A stretch of DNA of 21,755 nucleotides from an uncultured Oscillospiraceae bacterium (GTDB taxonomy: Bacteria > Bacillota > Clostridia > Oscillospirales > Oscillospiraceae), in the NCBI GenBank assembly GCA_934561175.1, contig CAKTFW010000025.1:1-21755 (forward strand). Direction: 5' to 3'. Position numbers and translations under genes: made by a program. Each line of letters starts with the position of its first letter. Position 1 is the stretch's first letter. Under the pieces are notes generated by a model, which saw only the letters and a program-made list of their open reading frames with translations, was not told the DNA's origin and did no database searches. Positions 6,767 to 13,802 of this stretch are shown here, piece after piece.

Positions 6767-8026
6767 GTGCAGACCCAAAGAAGAAAAATCAAACTGTTCG
6801 GCGGATCCCGCCACAGCACGAAGACACAGAAGCGGCAGCCCTCGACAGCCCGGATTGCCGTAAAAACCATGAGCATTGCATTGGCAGTGTTGACTGCCGG
6901 ATATCTGCTGTTTGCATTTTCCAATATCGGTCCGATCGCAAAGCTGCGCTCAATTTATATTGAGACGGCCATGTCCACCATGCGGCATCAATGGTTGGCC
7001 ACGGCATTTTTGCCGGACAGCGTCATCCGTGAGGCAATGGAGAAGGTCAATGACGCCCGCGCCGACCAAATCGGTGTGGAGACGAACTGGGGCAGTGAGG
7101 AAAATGATCCATACCATACGGTGCCGAGCCCGACAGATCCATCGGCCAGCGCGGAGGAAAAGGCGTTCTATGAGCTGTTTTGGGAGATCGACCCGGATAC
7201 AATGACAAGCTATCTCAACAGTCATCCGGAGGCGCTGCAGGACGGCTGGGAGAATCTCTCCATCAATGAAGCCGGACTGAATGATGACGGTACGACAATC
7301 CGCACCATTCAGGATGAGCAGGTGCTTGCCATTGATGTGCCGAATCAGGTCCTGCTGGTTCGGGTAAAGGGCATGAGCTATCAGGGTGTTCTGGCGGTTG
7401 CCAAGGATCCCAGCCGTTTGAAGCTGCAGGCGACCCGATACGAGGGATCGGTTGGCCAGTTCGCGGGGGACCTGTGCGAGGATGCCGGCGGTGTGCTGGC
7501 GATTACAGCCAGTGGGTTTATTGACGAGGGCGGCGTCGGCATGGGCGGTCTGTTGGCCGGGTATGCCATGTCGGATGGAAAAGGCCGCGGCACGCATTAT
7601 GGCTATGGTTACAAACGGCTGGAACTGCGAGACGATGACCGGATGTATATTGTAGATGCTCAGAACAGCGTGAACAGCCGGACGACAGATGCAGCGGAAT
7701 TCTGGCCGGCGTTGATTATCGACGGAAAGCGGATGGATACTTCCGGCTGGTCAGAGCTGAACCCGCGGGTCAGCATCGGTCAGAGCGACCGGTATGAGGT
7801 GCTGATGCTGGTGATTGAGGGACGGCTTGCAACCTCCATCGGAACGACTGCGGCTGAAGCAGCGGAAATTTTGGCACGGCACAACTGTATGCAGGCCATG
7901 AATATGGACGGCGGTACCAGCGCAATCATGTACTATGATGGAGAATATGTCACCCGCTGTTCCAATACCGCTTTGCCATCTGGACGCCAGCTGCCGAACG
8001 CCTGGGTTTATGGTGTGAAGGACTGA
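6767..8026 (+). CDS. Membrane-anchored phosphodiester glycosidase family protein (NAGPA-like)
   Basis: 419-residue protein with a basic cytoplasmic N-terminus (1-30), one membrane segment at about 33-53 and a large extracellular part. Residues from about 190 onward match the phosphodiester glycosidase / NAGPA domain (DUF2233). Its hallmark is the MNMDGGTSAIMYYDG segment, with D381, near the C-terminus. The human relative removes GlcNAc from a phosphodiester. Bacterial members are thought to act on cell-envelope or exported phospho-glycans, but the substrate here is not known. Residues 60-190 are an acidic, low-similarity spacer that I do not recognise. GTG at 6767 follows AGGAGAG (6753-6759) at 7 bases. 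The gene has its own promoter, and no terminator is seen before leuB, whose promoter begins four bases after this stop codon. Confidence 0.85.
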   Translation: MQTQRRKIKLFGGSRHSTKTQKRQPSTARIAVKTMSIALAVLTAGYLLFAFSNIGPIAKLRSIYIETAMSTMRHQWLATAFLPDSVIREAMEKVNDARADQIGVETNWGSEENDPYHTVPSPTDPSASAEEKAFYELFWEIDPDTMTSYLNSHPEALQDGWENLSINEAGLNDDGTTIRTIQDEQVLAIDVPNQVLLVRVKGMSYQGVLAVAKDPSRLKLQATRYEGSVGQFAGDLCEDAGGVLAITASGFIDEGGVGMGGLLAGYAMSDGKGRGTHYGYGYKRLELRDDDRMYIVDAQNSVNSRTTDAAEFWPALIIDGKRMDTSGWSELNPRVSIGQSDRYEVLMLVIEGRLATSIGTTAAEAAEILARHNCMQAMNMDGGTSAIMYYDGEYVTRCSNTALPSGRQLPNAWVYGVKD

Positions 8027-8029
8027 GCC

Positions 8030-8058
8030 TTGACAACCCTTTATGTGGGAGATATAGT
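8030..8058 (+). promoter_or_regulatory. Promoter of leuB
   Basis: A perfect -35 TTGACA (8030-8035), 17-base spacer and TATAGT (8053-8058), starting four bases after the preceding stop codon. No T-box or leader hairpin fits in the short leader. Confidence 0.8.
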
Positions 8059-8095
8059 GAAACGGAACATTGATTTTTGCATCAGGAGGAGCAGA

Positions 8096-9169
8096 ATGGA
8101 AAAGAACATTGTAGTGTTGAAGGGCGACGGCATTGGCCCGGAGATTGTAACGGAAGCAGTGAAGGTGCTGGAGAAGGTGGCAGAGGTCTACGGCCACAAT
8201 TTCCGTTTTGACGAGGTGGATGTCGGCGGCTGCGCAATTGATAAATATGGCGAGTGCCTGCCTCAGGCCAGCCTGGATAAGTGCCTTGCGGCCGACAGCG
8301 TGCTGCTGGGCGCCGTCGGCGGCCCGAAGTGGGACGGCGTGGAGAAGAACAATCGTCCGGAGAAAGCGCTGCTGCGGATTCGCAGCGCAATGGGACTGTA
8401 TGCCAATCTGCGCCCGGCGAAGATTTTTCCGCAGCTGGCAGCGGCATCCCCGCTGAAGCCGGAGCTGGTTGCAAACGGAATCGACTTTGTAGTGGTTCGT
8501 GAGCTGATCGGCGGCATCTATTTTGGCGAGCATAAGACGGTGGAGCAGAATGGCGAAGAGCTGGCGACGGATCTGATGGCCTATTCGACCCATGAGATTG
8601 AGCGGATTGCCCGTGTGGCGTTTGATACGGCGCGTAAGCGTTCTTCCCGTGTGATTTCTGTAGAGAAGTCCAATGTACTGGATTGCTCCCGCCTGTGGAA
8701 AAAGGTGATGGCGGAGGTTGCTGCCGAGTATCCGGATGTGGAATATTCCACCATGCTGGTGGACAACTGCGCCATGCAGATTGTCAAGAATCCGGCACAG
8801 TTTGATGTCATTGTCACCGAAAATATGTTTGGTGATATTCTCTCGGATGAGGCCAGTATGATTACCGGCTCCATTGGTATGATTCCGTCCTCCAGCCTGG
8901 GCGATACAACCAATGGTATGTATGAGCCGATTCATGGTTCTGCACCGGATATCGCCGGTCTGAATATTGCAAACCCGGTTGGCACGATCCTCTCCGGTGC
9001 AATGATGCTGAAGTATTCCTTTAATCTGGCGGCAGAGTCCGATGCGATTGAGCGTGCTGTGACTGAGGTGCTGGATGAGGGATACCGGACGGTAGACATT
9101 ATGCAGCCCGGCATGAAGCAGGTCAGCTGTTCTGAGATGGGCGATCTGGTCGCTGCGAAAATTCGATAA
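8096..9169 (+). CDS. leuB: 3-isopropylmalate dehydrogenase
   Basis: 357-residue 3-isopropylmalate dehydrogenase. It oxidises and decarboxylates 3-isopropylmalate with NAD to give 2-oxoisocaproate in leucine biosynthesis. Landmarks are KGDGIGPEI at the N-terminus, the AVGGPKWDG loop, IRSAMGLYANLRPAK carrying the substrate-binding arginines, and VVRELIGGIYFG. The metal-binding aspartates lie in DNCAMQ and MFGDILSDEAS, and HGSAPDIAGLNIANP is the NAD-binding loop typical of LeuB rather than isocitrate dehydrogenase. Length is normal for the family. ATG at 8096 follows AGGAGG (8084-8089) by 6 bases, so the in-frame extension from 8030, which lies over the promoter, is not coding. leuA, leuC and leuD are not in the window, so the gene stands alone between its promoter and terminator. 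Its product, 2-oxoisocaproate, could also be a substrate class for the D-2-hydroxyacid dehydrogenases at the left end; that link is speculative. Confidence 0.96.
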   Translation: MEKNIVVLKGDGIGPEIVTEAVKVLEKVAEVYGHNFRFDEVDVGGCAIDKYGECLPQASLDKCLAADSVLLGAVGGPKWDGVEKNNRPEKALLRIRSAMGLYANLRPAKIFPQLAAASPLKPELVANGIDFVVVRELIGGIYFGEHKTVEQNGEELATDLMAYSTHEIERIARVAFDTARKRSSRVISVEKSNVLDCSRLWKKVMAEVAAEYPDVEYSTMLVDNCAMQIVKNPAQFDVIVTENMFGDILSDEASMITGSIGMIPSSSLGDTTNGMYEPIHGSAPDIAGLNIANPVGTILSGAMMLKYSFNLAAESDAIERAVTEVLDEGYRTVDIMQPGMKQVSCSEMGDLVAAKIR

Positions 9170-9174
9170 AAGAT

Positions 9175-9213
9175 AAAAAAGACCTGGAACCAATACGGTT
9201 CCAGGTCTTTTTT
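9175..9213. terminator. Bidirectional terminator between leuB and the ABC permease
   Basis: An 11-bp stem (GACCTGGAACC / GGTTCCAGGTC) with an AATAC loop is flanked by A6 and T6, so it can stop transcription from both converging sides. Confidence 0.93.
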
Positions 9214-9214
9214 G

Positions 9215-10051
9215 TTATTCCAGATTCAGTTTGCGGTGCATCAGCAGATTGGTGAGCCCAAAGAACAGGACGCACAGGCAAAAGACAATGCCAAAGCCAA
9301 TCCAGAGAAAACCGATGACGAGGTGGAGTGTTTCCAGCCCTGTTTGGGTATCGTTGAAGAGGTATGATACCCAACCGTCATCCCAGAAACTGGCGAAGGA
9401 GAAAATTGCGCTAAGGGTATTCAGAATGGTTTGAATCACAATGTAGGCCAAAACAGCGCCAAGTACGCGGTGTTTATTGAAGAGTTGGCCGATTGTGATG
9501 GAGAGATAGACATGCAGAATCGAGAAAATCACAGAGAACAGAAGGCCCAGAATGATCGGTATGAGTACGAACCAGAGTGATTCGCCCACAGTCTGCTGGT
9601 ATGCGTGGAATGTCTTCAGAAGCGTATCGGTGACGGCGTTCCACATCGCAGAAGGTGCAATGTTTGCAGTGAAGAGAATGGCCAGCGATGCACAAACAAC
9701 CAAAACGCTCAGAATCGACCAGATCAGCGCAACAATCAGCTTACTGGTGGTGTGCTGCCAGGGGGAAACCGGAAGCGTATGCATCAGGTAACCTTCACCG
9801 GTCATCAGATTCCGATAAAACCGGGAGATAATCATCACAAGGGTCATAAGAATGGTGGCTGCAATAATCGCAATGTAAAGCGTTGTGGTAAAGAAGCTGA
9901 CGATTTTTACCGTTGTTTCCGGCATGGCACCGGCGCTCCAGGAGAGAATAAGCAGCCGCATGGGGAAGGCTGTCACAATCAGCGCCAGATAGCACAGCAG
10001 AAACTGTCTGGATGTGGCCTTAAATTCATATTTTAGCAGTTTACTTAGCAT
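9215..10051 (-). CDS. ABC-2 type transporter permease
   Basis: 278-residue integral membrane protein with about six hydrophobic segments (roughly 17-39, 52-75, 105-130, 160-185, 195-217 and 243-267), in the pattern of an ABC-2 exporter permease. A conserved-looking loop (YLMHTLPVSPWQH) near residues 88-100 is typical of the clostridial permeases paired with YtrB-like ATPases. ATG at 10051 overlaps the 3' end of the ATPase gene by 7 bases, indicating translational coupling. It is the last gene of the GntR-ATPase-permease operon. Substrate unknown; systems with this arrangement are often induced by cell-wall-active peptides or antibiotics, which is family knowledge and not visible here. Confidence 0.88.
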   Translation of the reverse strand: MLSKLLKYEFKATSRQFLLCYLALIVTAFPMRLLILSWSAGAMPETTVKIVSFFTTTLYIAIIAATILMTLVMIISRFYRNLMTGEGYLMHTLPVSPWQHTTSKLIVALIWSILSVLVVCASLAILFTANIAPSAMWNAVTDTLLKTFHAYQQTVGESLWFVLIPIILGLLFSVIFSILHVYLSITIGQLFNKHRVLGAVLAYIVIQTILNTLSAIFSFASFWDDGWVSYLFNDTQTGLETLHLVIGFLWIGFGIVFCLCVLFFGLTNLLMHRKLNLE

Positions 10052-10743
10052 CGGAACACCTCCCGGAACAGCTGATCCACACTCTTGCCATCCTGCTCGC
10101 GGATTTCGTCCACAGGTTTGTGCAGAACGATCTGTCCCTGATTGATAAAAATTGCCTCATCCAGAACCGGTTCAATGTCGGCGATCAGGTGCGTAGAGAT
10201 GACGACCGACGCATTTTCAGAATAGTTGCTGAGGATCGTGTGTAAGATATAATCCCGCGCAGCGGGATCCACGCCGCCAATGGGTTCATCCAGCAGATAC
10301 AGCTGCGCCTGGCGGCTCATGGCAAGAATCAGCTGCACCTTTTCCTTGGTGCCCTTGGACAGATGCTTGAGCCGCTCAAACGAGGCGATCTGTAAGGTGC
10401 GGAGCATATCCAGGGCTTTTGCTTTATCAAAATCTGCATAGAAATCGTGGAACATCTCCACCAGCTGGCCGACGGTCATCCAGTTGGGCAGATAGTTGGC
10501 ATCGGGCAGGTAGGACACCACCTTTTTGGTTTTGGGTCCCGGTGCGGCGCCGTTGATTGTAATCGAACCGGCTGACGGCATCAACAGGCCGTTGGCAAGC
10601 TTCATCAGGGTGGTTTTGCCGCTGCCGTTTGGCCCAAGCAGTCCGATGATTTTGCCGCGGCCGATTTCCAGATTGACCTGGTTCAGCGCGACTTTCCCGC
10701 TGTAATATTTACACAGCTGGGTGCATTTGAGTAATTCATCCAC
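10045..10743 (-). CDS. ABC transporter ATP-binding protein (YtrB-like)
   Basis: 232-residue ABC ATPase. Walker A is GPNGSGKTT (37-45), the signature is LSKGT (128-132, a variant of LSGGQ), Walker B is LYLLDE (148-153) followed by PIGGVD, and the switch histidine is H185. It should energise the permease encoded immediately downstream. The start is a GTG at 10743, with AGGAGG 9 bases upstream on the coding strand. It overlaps the end of the GntR gene by 8 bases, and the permease starts before this gene stops, so all three genes are coupled. The lysine in the signature motif is seen in several small GntR-linked ATPases and does not by itself suggest loss of activity. Confidence 0.93.
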   Translation of the reverse strand: MDELLKCTQLCKYYSGKVALNQVNLEIGRGKIIGLLGPNGSGKTTLMKLANGLLMPSAGSITINGAAPGPKTKKVVSYLPDANYLPNWMTVGQLVEMFHDFYADFDKAKALDMLRTLQIASFERLKHLSKGTKEKVQLILAMSRQAQLYLLDEPIGGVDPAARDYILHTILSNYSENASVVISTHLIADIEPVLDEAIFINQGQIVLHKPVDEIREQDGKSVDQLFREVFRC

Positions 10744-11101
10744 CGTTTTCTTCCTCCTTCATCAATTCCAGGCAAGTCTCTTTCGTATAGCCAAGGGCGG
10801 CCATCTGGGTCCAGAAACCATTCAGAATTTCCGTTGCCAGATGGTGGCGTGTATGTTCCAGCAGCGCGGCGTCTTCTGTGACATAGCGCCCGTTGGTGCG
10901 CTGCGTATAAATCAGACCCAGCTGCTCCAGCTCTGTAAGTGCCCGCTGCATGGTGTTTGGATTGACGCCGGCGTCAGCAGCCAGATCCCGGACAGAACGC
11001 AACCGGCTGCCGGGCGAAAGACGGCCGGAGACAATCTCCCGCTGCAATTGCTCGACCAATTGTGCATAGATTGGACGATCGCGATCAAATTTCCAACTCA
11101 T
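10736..11101 (-). CDS. GntR-family regulator, YtrA-like
   Basis: 121-residue transcription factor with an N-terminal winged helix of the GntR type (DRPIYAQLVEQL, GSRLRSVRDLAADAGVNPNTMQRALTELEQLG, residues about 8-72). A short helical tail replaces a ligand domain, as in the YtrA subfamily. ATG at 11101-11099 was chosen over an earlier in-frame start because AAAGGAGG lies just upstream. It is the first gene of the ABC operon and is expected to repress it; the putative operator overlaps the promoter at 11133-11163. The inducing signal is unknown. Confidence 0.92.
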   Translation of the reverse strand: MSWKFDRDRPIYAQLVEQLQREIVSGRLSPGSRLRSVRDLAADAGVNPNTMQRALTELEQLGLIYTQRTNGRYVTEDAALLEHTRHHLATEILNGFWTQMAALGYTKETCLELMKEEENGG

Positions 11102-11132
11102 CAAGTTGCCTCCTTTCGAAATGATTGCACCA

Positions 11133-11153
11133 ATACAGTAATACAATGATACA
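11133..11153. promoter_or_regulatory. Candidate GntR operator: three ATACA repeats at 8-base spacing
   Basis: ATACA occurs at 11133, 11141 and 11149, exactly 8 bases apart. The first copy overlaps the -10 of the leftward promoter and the others fill its spacer. Bound protein here would block RNA polymerase. The repeats are direct rather than inverted, so the assignment is tentative. Confidence 0.45.
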
Positions 11154-11163
11154 GAAATGTCAA
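11135..11163 (-). promoter_or_regulatory. Promoter of the GntR-ABC operon
   Basis: On the minus strand: TTGACA (11163-11158), 17-base spacer, TACTGT (11140-11135). Confidence 0.7.
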
Positions 11164-11169
11164 CCCCTA

Positions 11170-11207
11170 AAAATAAAAAATCTGCAGCCCCGTTTGAGGC
11201 TGCAGAT
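11170..11207 (-). terminator. Terminator of the nitroreductase gene
   Basis: A 10-bp stem (ATCTGCAGCC / GGCTGCAGAT) reading leftward into T6-A-T5, placed just downstream of the nitroreductase stop codon at 11224. Confidence 0.88.
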
Positions 11208-11223
11208 CAGATGGTGAAAGAAT

Positions 11224-11766
11224 TTACAGGAAACGAACTAATTCATCGACGGTTTTGCGCTTGAAAACAGTGCCCTCCTGTGCAGGATAGCCCATCGGAA
11301 CCAGCGCGGCGACAATTTGTCCCTCCGGCAGCTGAAGTACCTCAGCGGTCCGTTTTTCATCAAAAATGCCCATAACTACGGAACCGATGCCGCGGGCGTG
11401 GGCAGCCAGGCACAGCGTCTGTGTGGCGATACCGGCATCAAAGACTTCCCAGCGATCTTCCTTGCTGGTGGAATAGGAGCCGTCGCGCTCAAAGCCGGAA
11501 CGGCCATGAATCAGAGTGACAACCATCAATACAGGGCACGCTGCGATGACATTGGCGTTTGCAGTGAAACCAAGAACACAGTCATTTGCGATTTTTGCAC
11601 GGATTTCCGGATCGGTTACGGCAACATAGCGGACCGGCTGAAAATTTTTCCAGGATGGCGCCAGTGAACAGTCGGAAATAATATCCCGGATCACGGATTC
11701 TTCCACCGGCTTGTCTTCAAACTTACGGATACTTCTTCTGGTACGGATACAGGTAATTGCGTCCAT
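11224..11766 (-). CDS. Nitroreductase family FMN protein
   Basis: 180-residue member of the nitroreductase-like FMN oxidoreductases, which form cytoplasmic dimers using NAD(P)H. The N-terminal RTRRSIRKFEDKPV is the classic FMN phosphate-binding start. SLAPSWKNFQPVRYVAV follows, then WEVFDAGIATQTLCLAAHARGIGSVVMG and an LPEGQIVAALVPMGYP segment that lines the flavin. Length (about 170-220) is normal. The physiological substrate is unknown; quinones, nitroaromatics or enones are possible. ATG at 11766-11764 has GAAAGGAG just upstream, so the in-frame extension to 11886 is rejected. It is a monocistronic unit with a promoter at 11802-11829 and a terminator at 11170-11207. Confidence 0.93.
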   Translation of the reverse strand: MDAITCIRTRRSIRKFEDKPVEESVIRDIISDCSLAPSWKNFQPVRYVAVTDPEIRAKIANDCVLGFTANANVIAACPVLMVVTLIHGRSGFERDGSYSTSKEDRWEVFDAGIATQTLCLAAHARGIGSVVMGIFDEKRTAEVLQLPEGQIVAALVPMGYPAQEGTVFKRKTVDELVRFL

Positions 11767-11801
11767 TTCAATACTCCTTTCGGCGCAGAACTGCTGCTCC
11801 G

Positions 11802-11829
11802 AGTATAACACAGTTTGGAAAAAAGTAAA
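11802..11829 (-). promoter_or_regulatory. Promoter of the nitroreductase gene
   Basis: On the minus strand: TTTACT (11829-11824), 16-base spacer and TATACT (11807-11802), preceded by TG one base upstream (extended -10). Confidence 0.5.
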
Positions 11830-11853
11830 GAGGTGTGGAATACCGCAGGCGAT

Positions 11854-11882
11854 TTGACAGCCTATCCGGGGATTGCTATAAT
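11854..11882 (+). promoter_or_regulatory. Full-consensus sigma-A promoter of the DUF2461 gene
   Basis: TTGACA (11854-11859), exactly 17 bases, TATAAT (11877-11882): twelve of twelve consensus bases. It places the start of transcription near 11889, so the coding start must lie downstream. Confidence 0.9.
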
Positions 11883-11922
11883 ACATTCAAAAATTGTGGC
11901 GTACCGCATACCGGTTTCGCGG

Positions 11923-12585
11923 ATGGGAGAGAGTACTATTTTTACAGGTTTTTCGCCGGAGACGATTGATTTTCTCTGGGGCATCCGGTTTAATAATAAC
12001 AAGCCCTGGTTTGAAAGCCAGAAACAAATTTATGTGAATCAGCTGTATGAGCCGATGAAGCAGTTGGCGCGCGAAGTATCCGAGCCGTTTCAGGAGGATT
12101 CCGGAACGCTGTGCAAAGTCTCCCGCATCTACCGCGATGCCCGGCTGCGCCACGCAGGCGGACCCTATAAAGAGACCTTGTGGTTCTGCCTGCGGCGGGA
12201 TGATCGTTATTGGAATGAACTGCCGTGTCTGTTTTTTGAGATCGGACCGGAGCATTACAGCTACGGCTTTTTGCTGTGGAGCCCCAAAGCGGACACCATG
12301 GAAGCTTTCCGGAAGCGGCTGGAAGCGCATCCGGCGGAGTTTTTGAAAATTGTGCAAAAAATTGAGACGGAAACAGAAGTTCGCGTCAGCGGCCGGGAAT
12401 ACTATCGGAAGAAGCCATGCCCGGACGATGCGCTGTTACCGTACTATCAGTTCAAAAATATCCTGGCCTATGTGGAAAAACCGATTGATGATGCCCTGTT
12501 TTCCCCGCAGTTGGCCGAAATGGTGCGGAAAAATTTTACAGCTTTGTGGCCGCTGTACCGGTATTGCCTGCACCTGACAGATTAA
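11923..12585 (+). CDS. DUF2461 domain protein
   Basis: 220-residue protein of the DUF2461 family (function unknown, widespread in bacteria). The opening FTGFSPETIDFLWGIRFNNNKPWFESQK is the family hallmark, and the family's RIYRDARLRHAGGPYKETLW and GREYYRKKP segments follow in order. The protein is probably cytoplasmic, with no signal or membrane segment. The start is uncertain. The promoter at 11854-11882 excludes the in-frame start at 11815. The first ATG after it is 11923, but it has no clear ribosome binding site. GGGAGAG (11925-11931) instead precedes an ATT codon at 11938 by 6 bases, which would start the protein at the family's usual first residues. The ATG is given here. It is monocistronic, with a terminator at 12615. 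Confidence 0.85.
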   Translation: MGESTIFTGFSPETIDFLWGIRFNNNKPWFESQKQIYVNQLYEPMKQLAREVSEPFQEDSGTLCKVSRIYRDARLRHAGGPYKETLWFCLRRDDRYWNELPCLFFEIGPEHYSYGFLLWSPKADTMEAFRKRLEAHPAEFLKIVQKIETETEVRVSGREYYRKKPCPDDALLPYYQFKNILAYVEKPIDDALFSPQLAEMVRKNFTALWPLYRYCLHLTD

Positions 12586-12614
12586 ATACCGGAAATACAG
12601 TGAATCAATACCGG

Positions 12615-12651
12615 GCTTCTGCGGCGGATTGCCTGCCGCAGGGGCTTTTTT
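12615..12651 (+). terminator. Terminator after the DUF2461 gene
   Basis: GC-tt-CTGCGGC pairs with GCCGCAG-gg-GC around a short loop and runs into T6. Confidence 0.85.
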
Positions 12652-12760
12652 ATTTCTTTTGGCGGAAATTTCACAAGTTTTTGCCGTGGTTTCTCGCGTT
12701 TTTTTGCGCGGAAAGCAGACATATTAACTGCGTAGCGCAAGGATGAAAGGGTGATGAAAC

Positions 12761-13732
12761 ATGGCAGGAAGGATGCGAAAGCTCGTCATATTTTTCGCGT
12801 TGGCGGCAGTCCTGATTGGCCAAGCTGCGGCAGCGCTTCCACAGCAGCTTTTGGCGGTCGGTATGGCGGTGGGAATTCAGATGCAGACGGACGGTGTTGT
12901 GATTACGGGATTTGATCCGGCGGGTTCTGCGGCAGAGCGGGCCGGATTAAAGGTCGGTGATGTGATCTGCGCCGTCAATGGCACGCCGTCGTCAGATGCG
13001 GCTACGCTGCGGAATCAGGTGTCGGACTGTGACGGGACGCTGGTGGTACAGGCCGCGCGCAAGGGAAAACAAGTGGAGGTTTTGGTGCATCCTGCACGGC
13101 GGGCGGACGGTTACTGTCTTGGTGTCTACATCCGTGATGCGATTGCGGGCATTGGCACTGTGACCTATTATGATCCGGAGAGCGGGAAGTTTGGCGCACT
13201 GGGCCATGGAATCAGTGATCAGGCGACGGGACAGGTGCTGCCGCTTGCTTCCGGATCATTGATTTCGGCCAGCGTGGCCGCGGTAGTGCAGGGGCAGGCC
13301 GGCGCGCCGGGGCAGCTGCAGGGTGCGTTTCAGCCGGGCCGGAGTATTGGCACAGTGACAAAAAATACGGCTGGTGGAATTTTTGGAAATCTGTATGTCC
13401 GTCCGGTAGGACAGATGGTGCCAGTAGCGCCGAAGGAAGCGGTTACCACCGGCGAAGCGACAATTCTGTGTAATGTGAACGGAAACACAGTGGAGTCCTA
13501 TACGGTGGAGATCTCGCGGTTGTATCCGACCGACGCGGAAGGACGAAATCTTTTGCTCAAGGTGACGGATGCGCGTCTGTTGGCGCAGACCGGCGGAATT
13601 GTGCAGGGAATGAGCGGCAGTCCCATTTTGCAGAATGGAAAGCTGATTGGAGCGGTGACCCATGTACTGGTGAACGATCCGACCAGGGGGTACGGAATTC
13701 TGATCGAAAATATGTTGGACGCAGCGGCATAA
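12761..13732 (+). CDS. spoIVB: SpoIVB-type S55 serine peptidase
   Basis: 323-residue sporulation peptidase. SpoIVB is made in the forespore, is exported across the inner forespore membrane, and triggers SpoIVFB-dependent processing of pro-sigma-K in the mother cell. An N-terminal membrane or signal segment lies at about 6-25, a PDZ domain at about 38-110, and the S55 catalytic domain after that. The triad residues are H149 in GALGHGIS, D270 in KVTDARLL and S285 in GMSGSP. The Asp-to-Ser spacing of 15 matches B. subtilis SpoIVB (D363/S378). It is about 100 residues shorter than that protein, mostly because the region between the membrane segment and the PDZ domain is absent. ATG at 12761 follows AAAGGGTG. 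A bidirectional terminator follows. In most relatives the gene adjoins spo0A; here spo0A lies 3.9 kb away. Confidence 0.93.
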   Translation: MAGRMRKLVIFFALAAVLIGQAAAALPQQLLAVGMAVGIQMQTDGVVITGFDPAGSAAERAGLKVGDVICAVNGTPSSDAATLRNQVSDCDGTLVVQAARKGKQVEVLVHPARRADGYCLGVYIRDAIAGIGTVTYYDPESGKFGALGHGISDQATGQVLPLASGSLISASVAAVVQGQAGAPGQLQGAFQPGRSIGTVTKNTAGGIFGNLYVRPVGQMVPVAPKEAVTTGEATILCNVNGNTVESYTVEISRLYPTDAEGRNLLLKVTDARLLAQTGGIVQGMSGSPILQNGKLIGAVTHVLVNDPTRGYGILIENMLDAAA

Positions 13733-13733
13733 T

Positions 13734-13777
13734 AACAGGGGGGACAAGCGCCGGATGTGCTTGCCCCCCCTGTTTTT
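13734..13777. terminator. Bidirectional terminator between spoIVB and ppk
   Basis: ACAGGGGGG-a-CAAGC pairs with GCTTG-CCCCCCCTGT across a 9-base loop, with T-rich tracts on both outer sides. It serves the converging spoIVB and ppk transcripts. Confidence 0.85.
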
Positions 13778-13802
13778 ATTTACAATATTCTCCAATGTAC
13801 GG

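Noticed and set aside
7751..9193. 480-residue minus-strand open frame
   Set aside because: It spans the end of the glycosidase gene, the leuB promoter and all of leuB, and its protein is low-complexity His/Arg/Leu-rich text typical of antisense frames.
12698..12727. Sigma-G type promoter before spoIVB
   Set aside because: CATATTA at 12720-12726 resembles a forespore -10, but the matching -35 region is poor, so no promoter was annotated.
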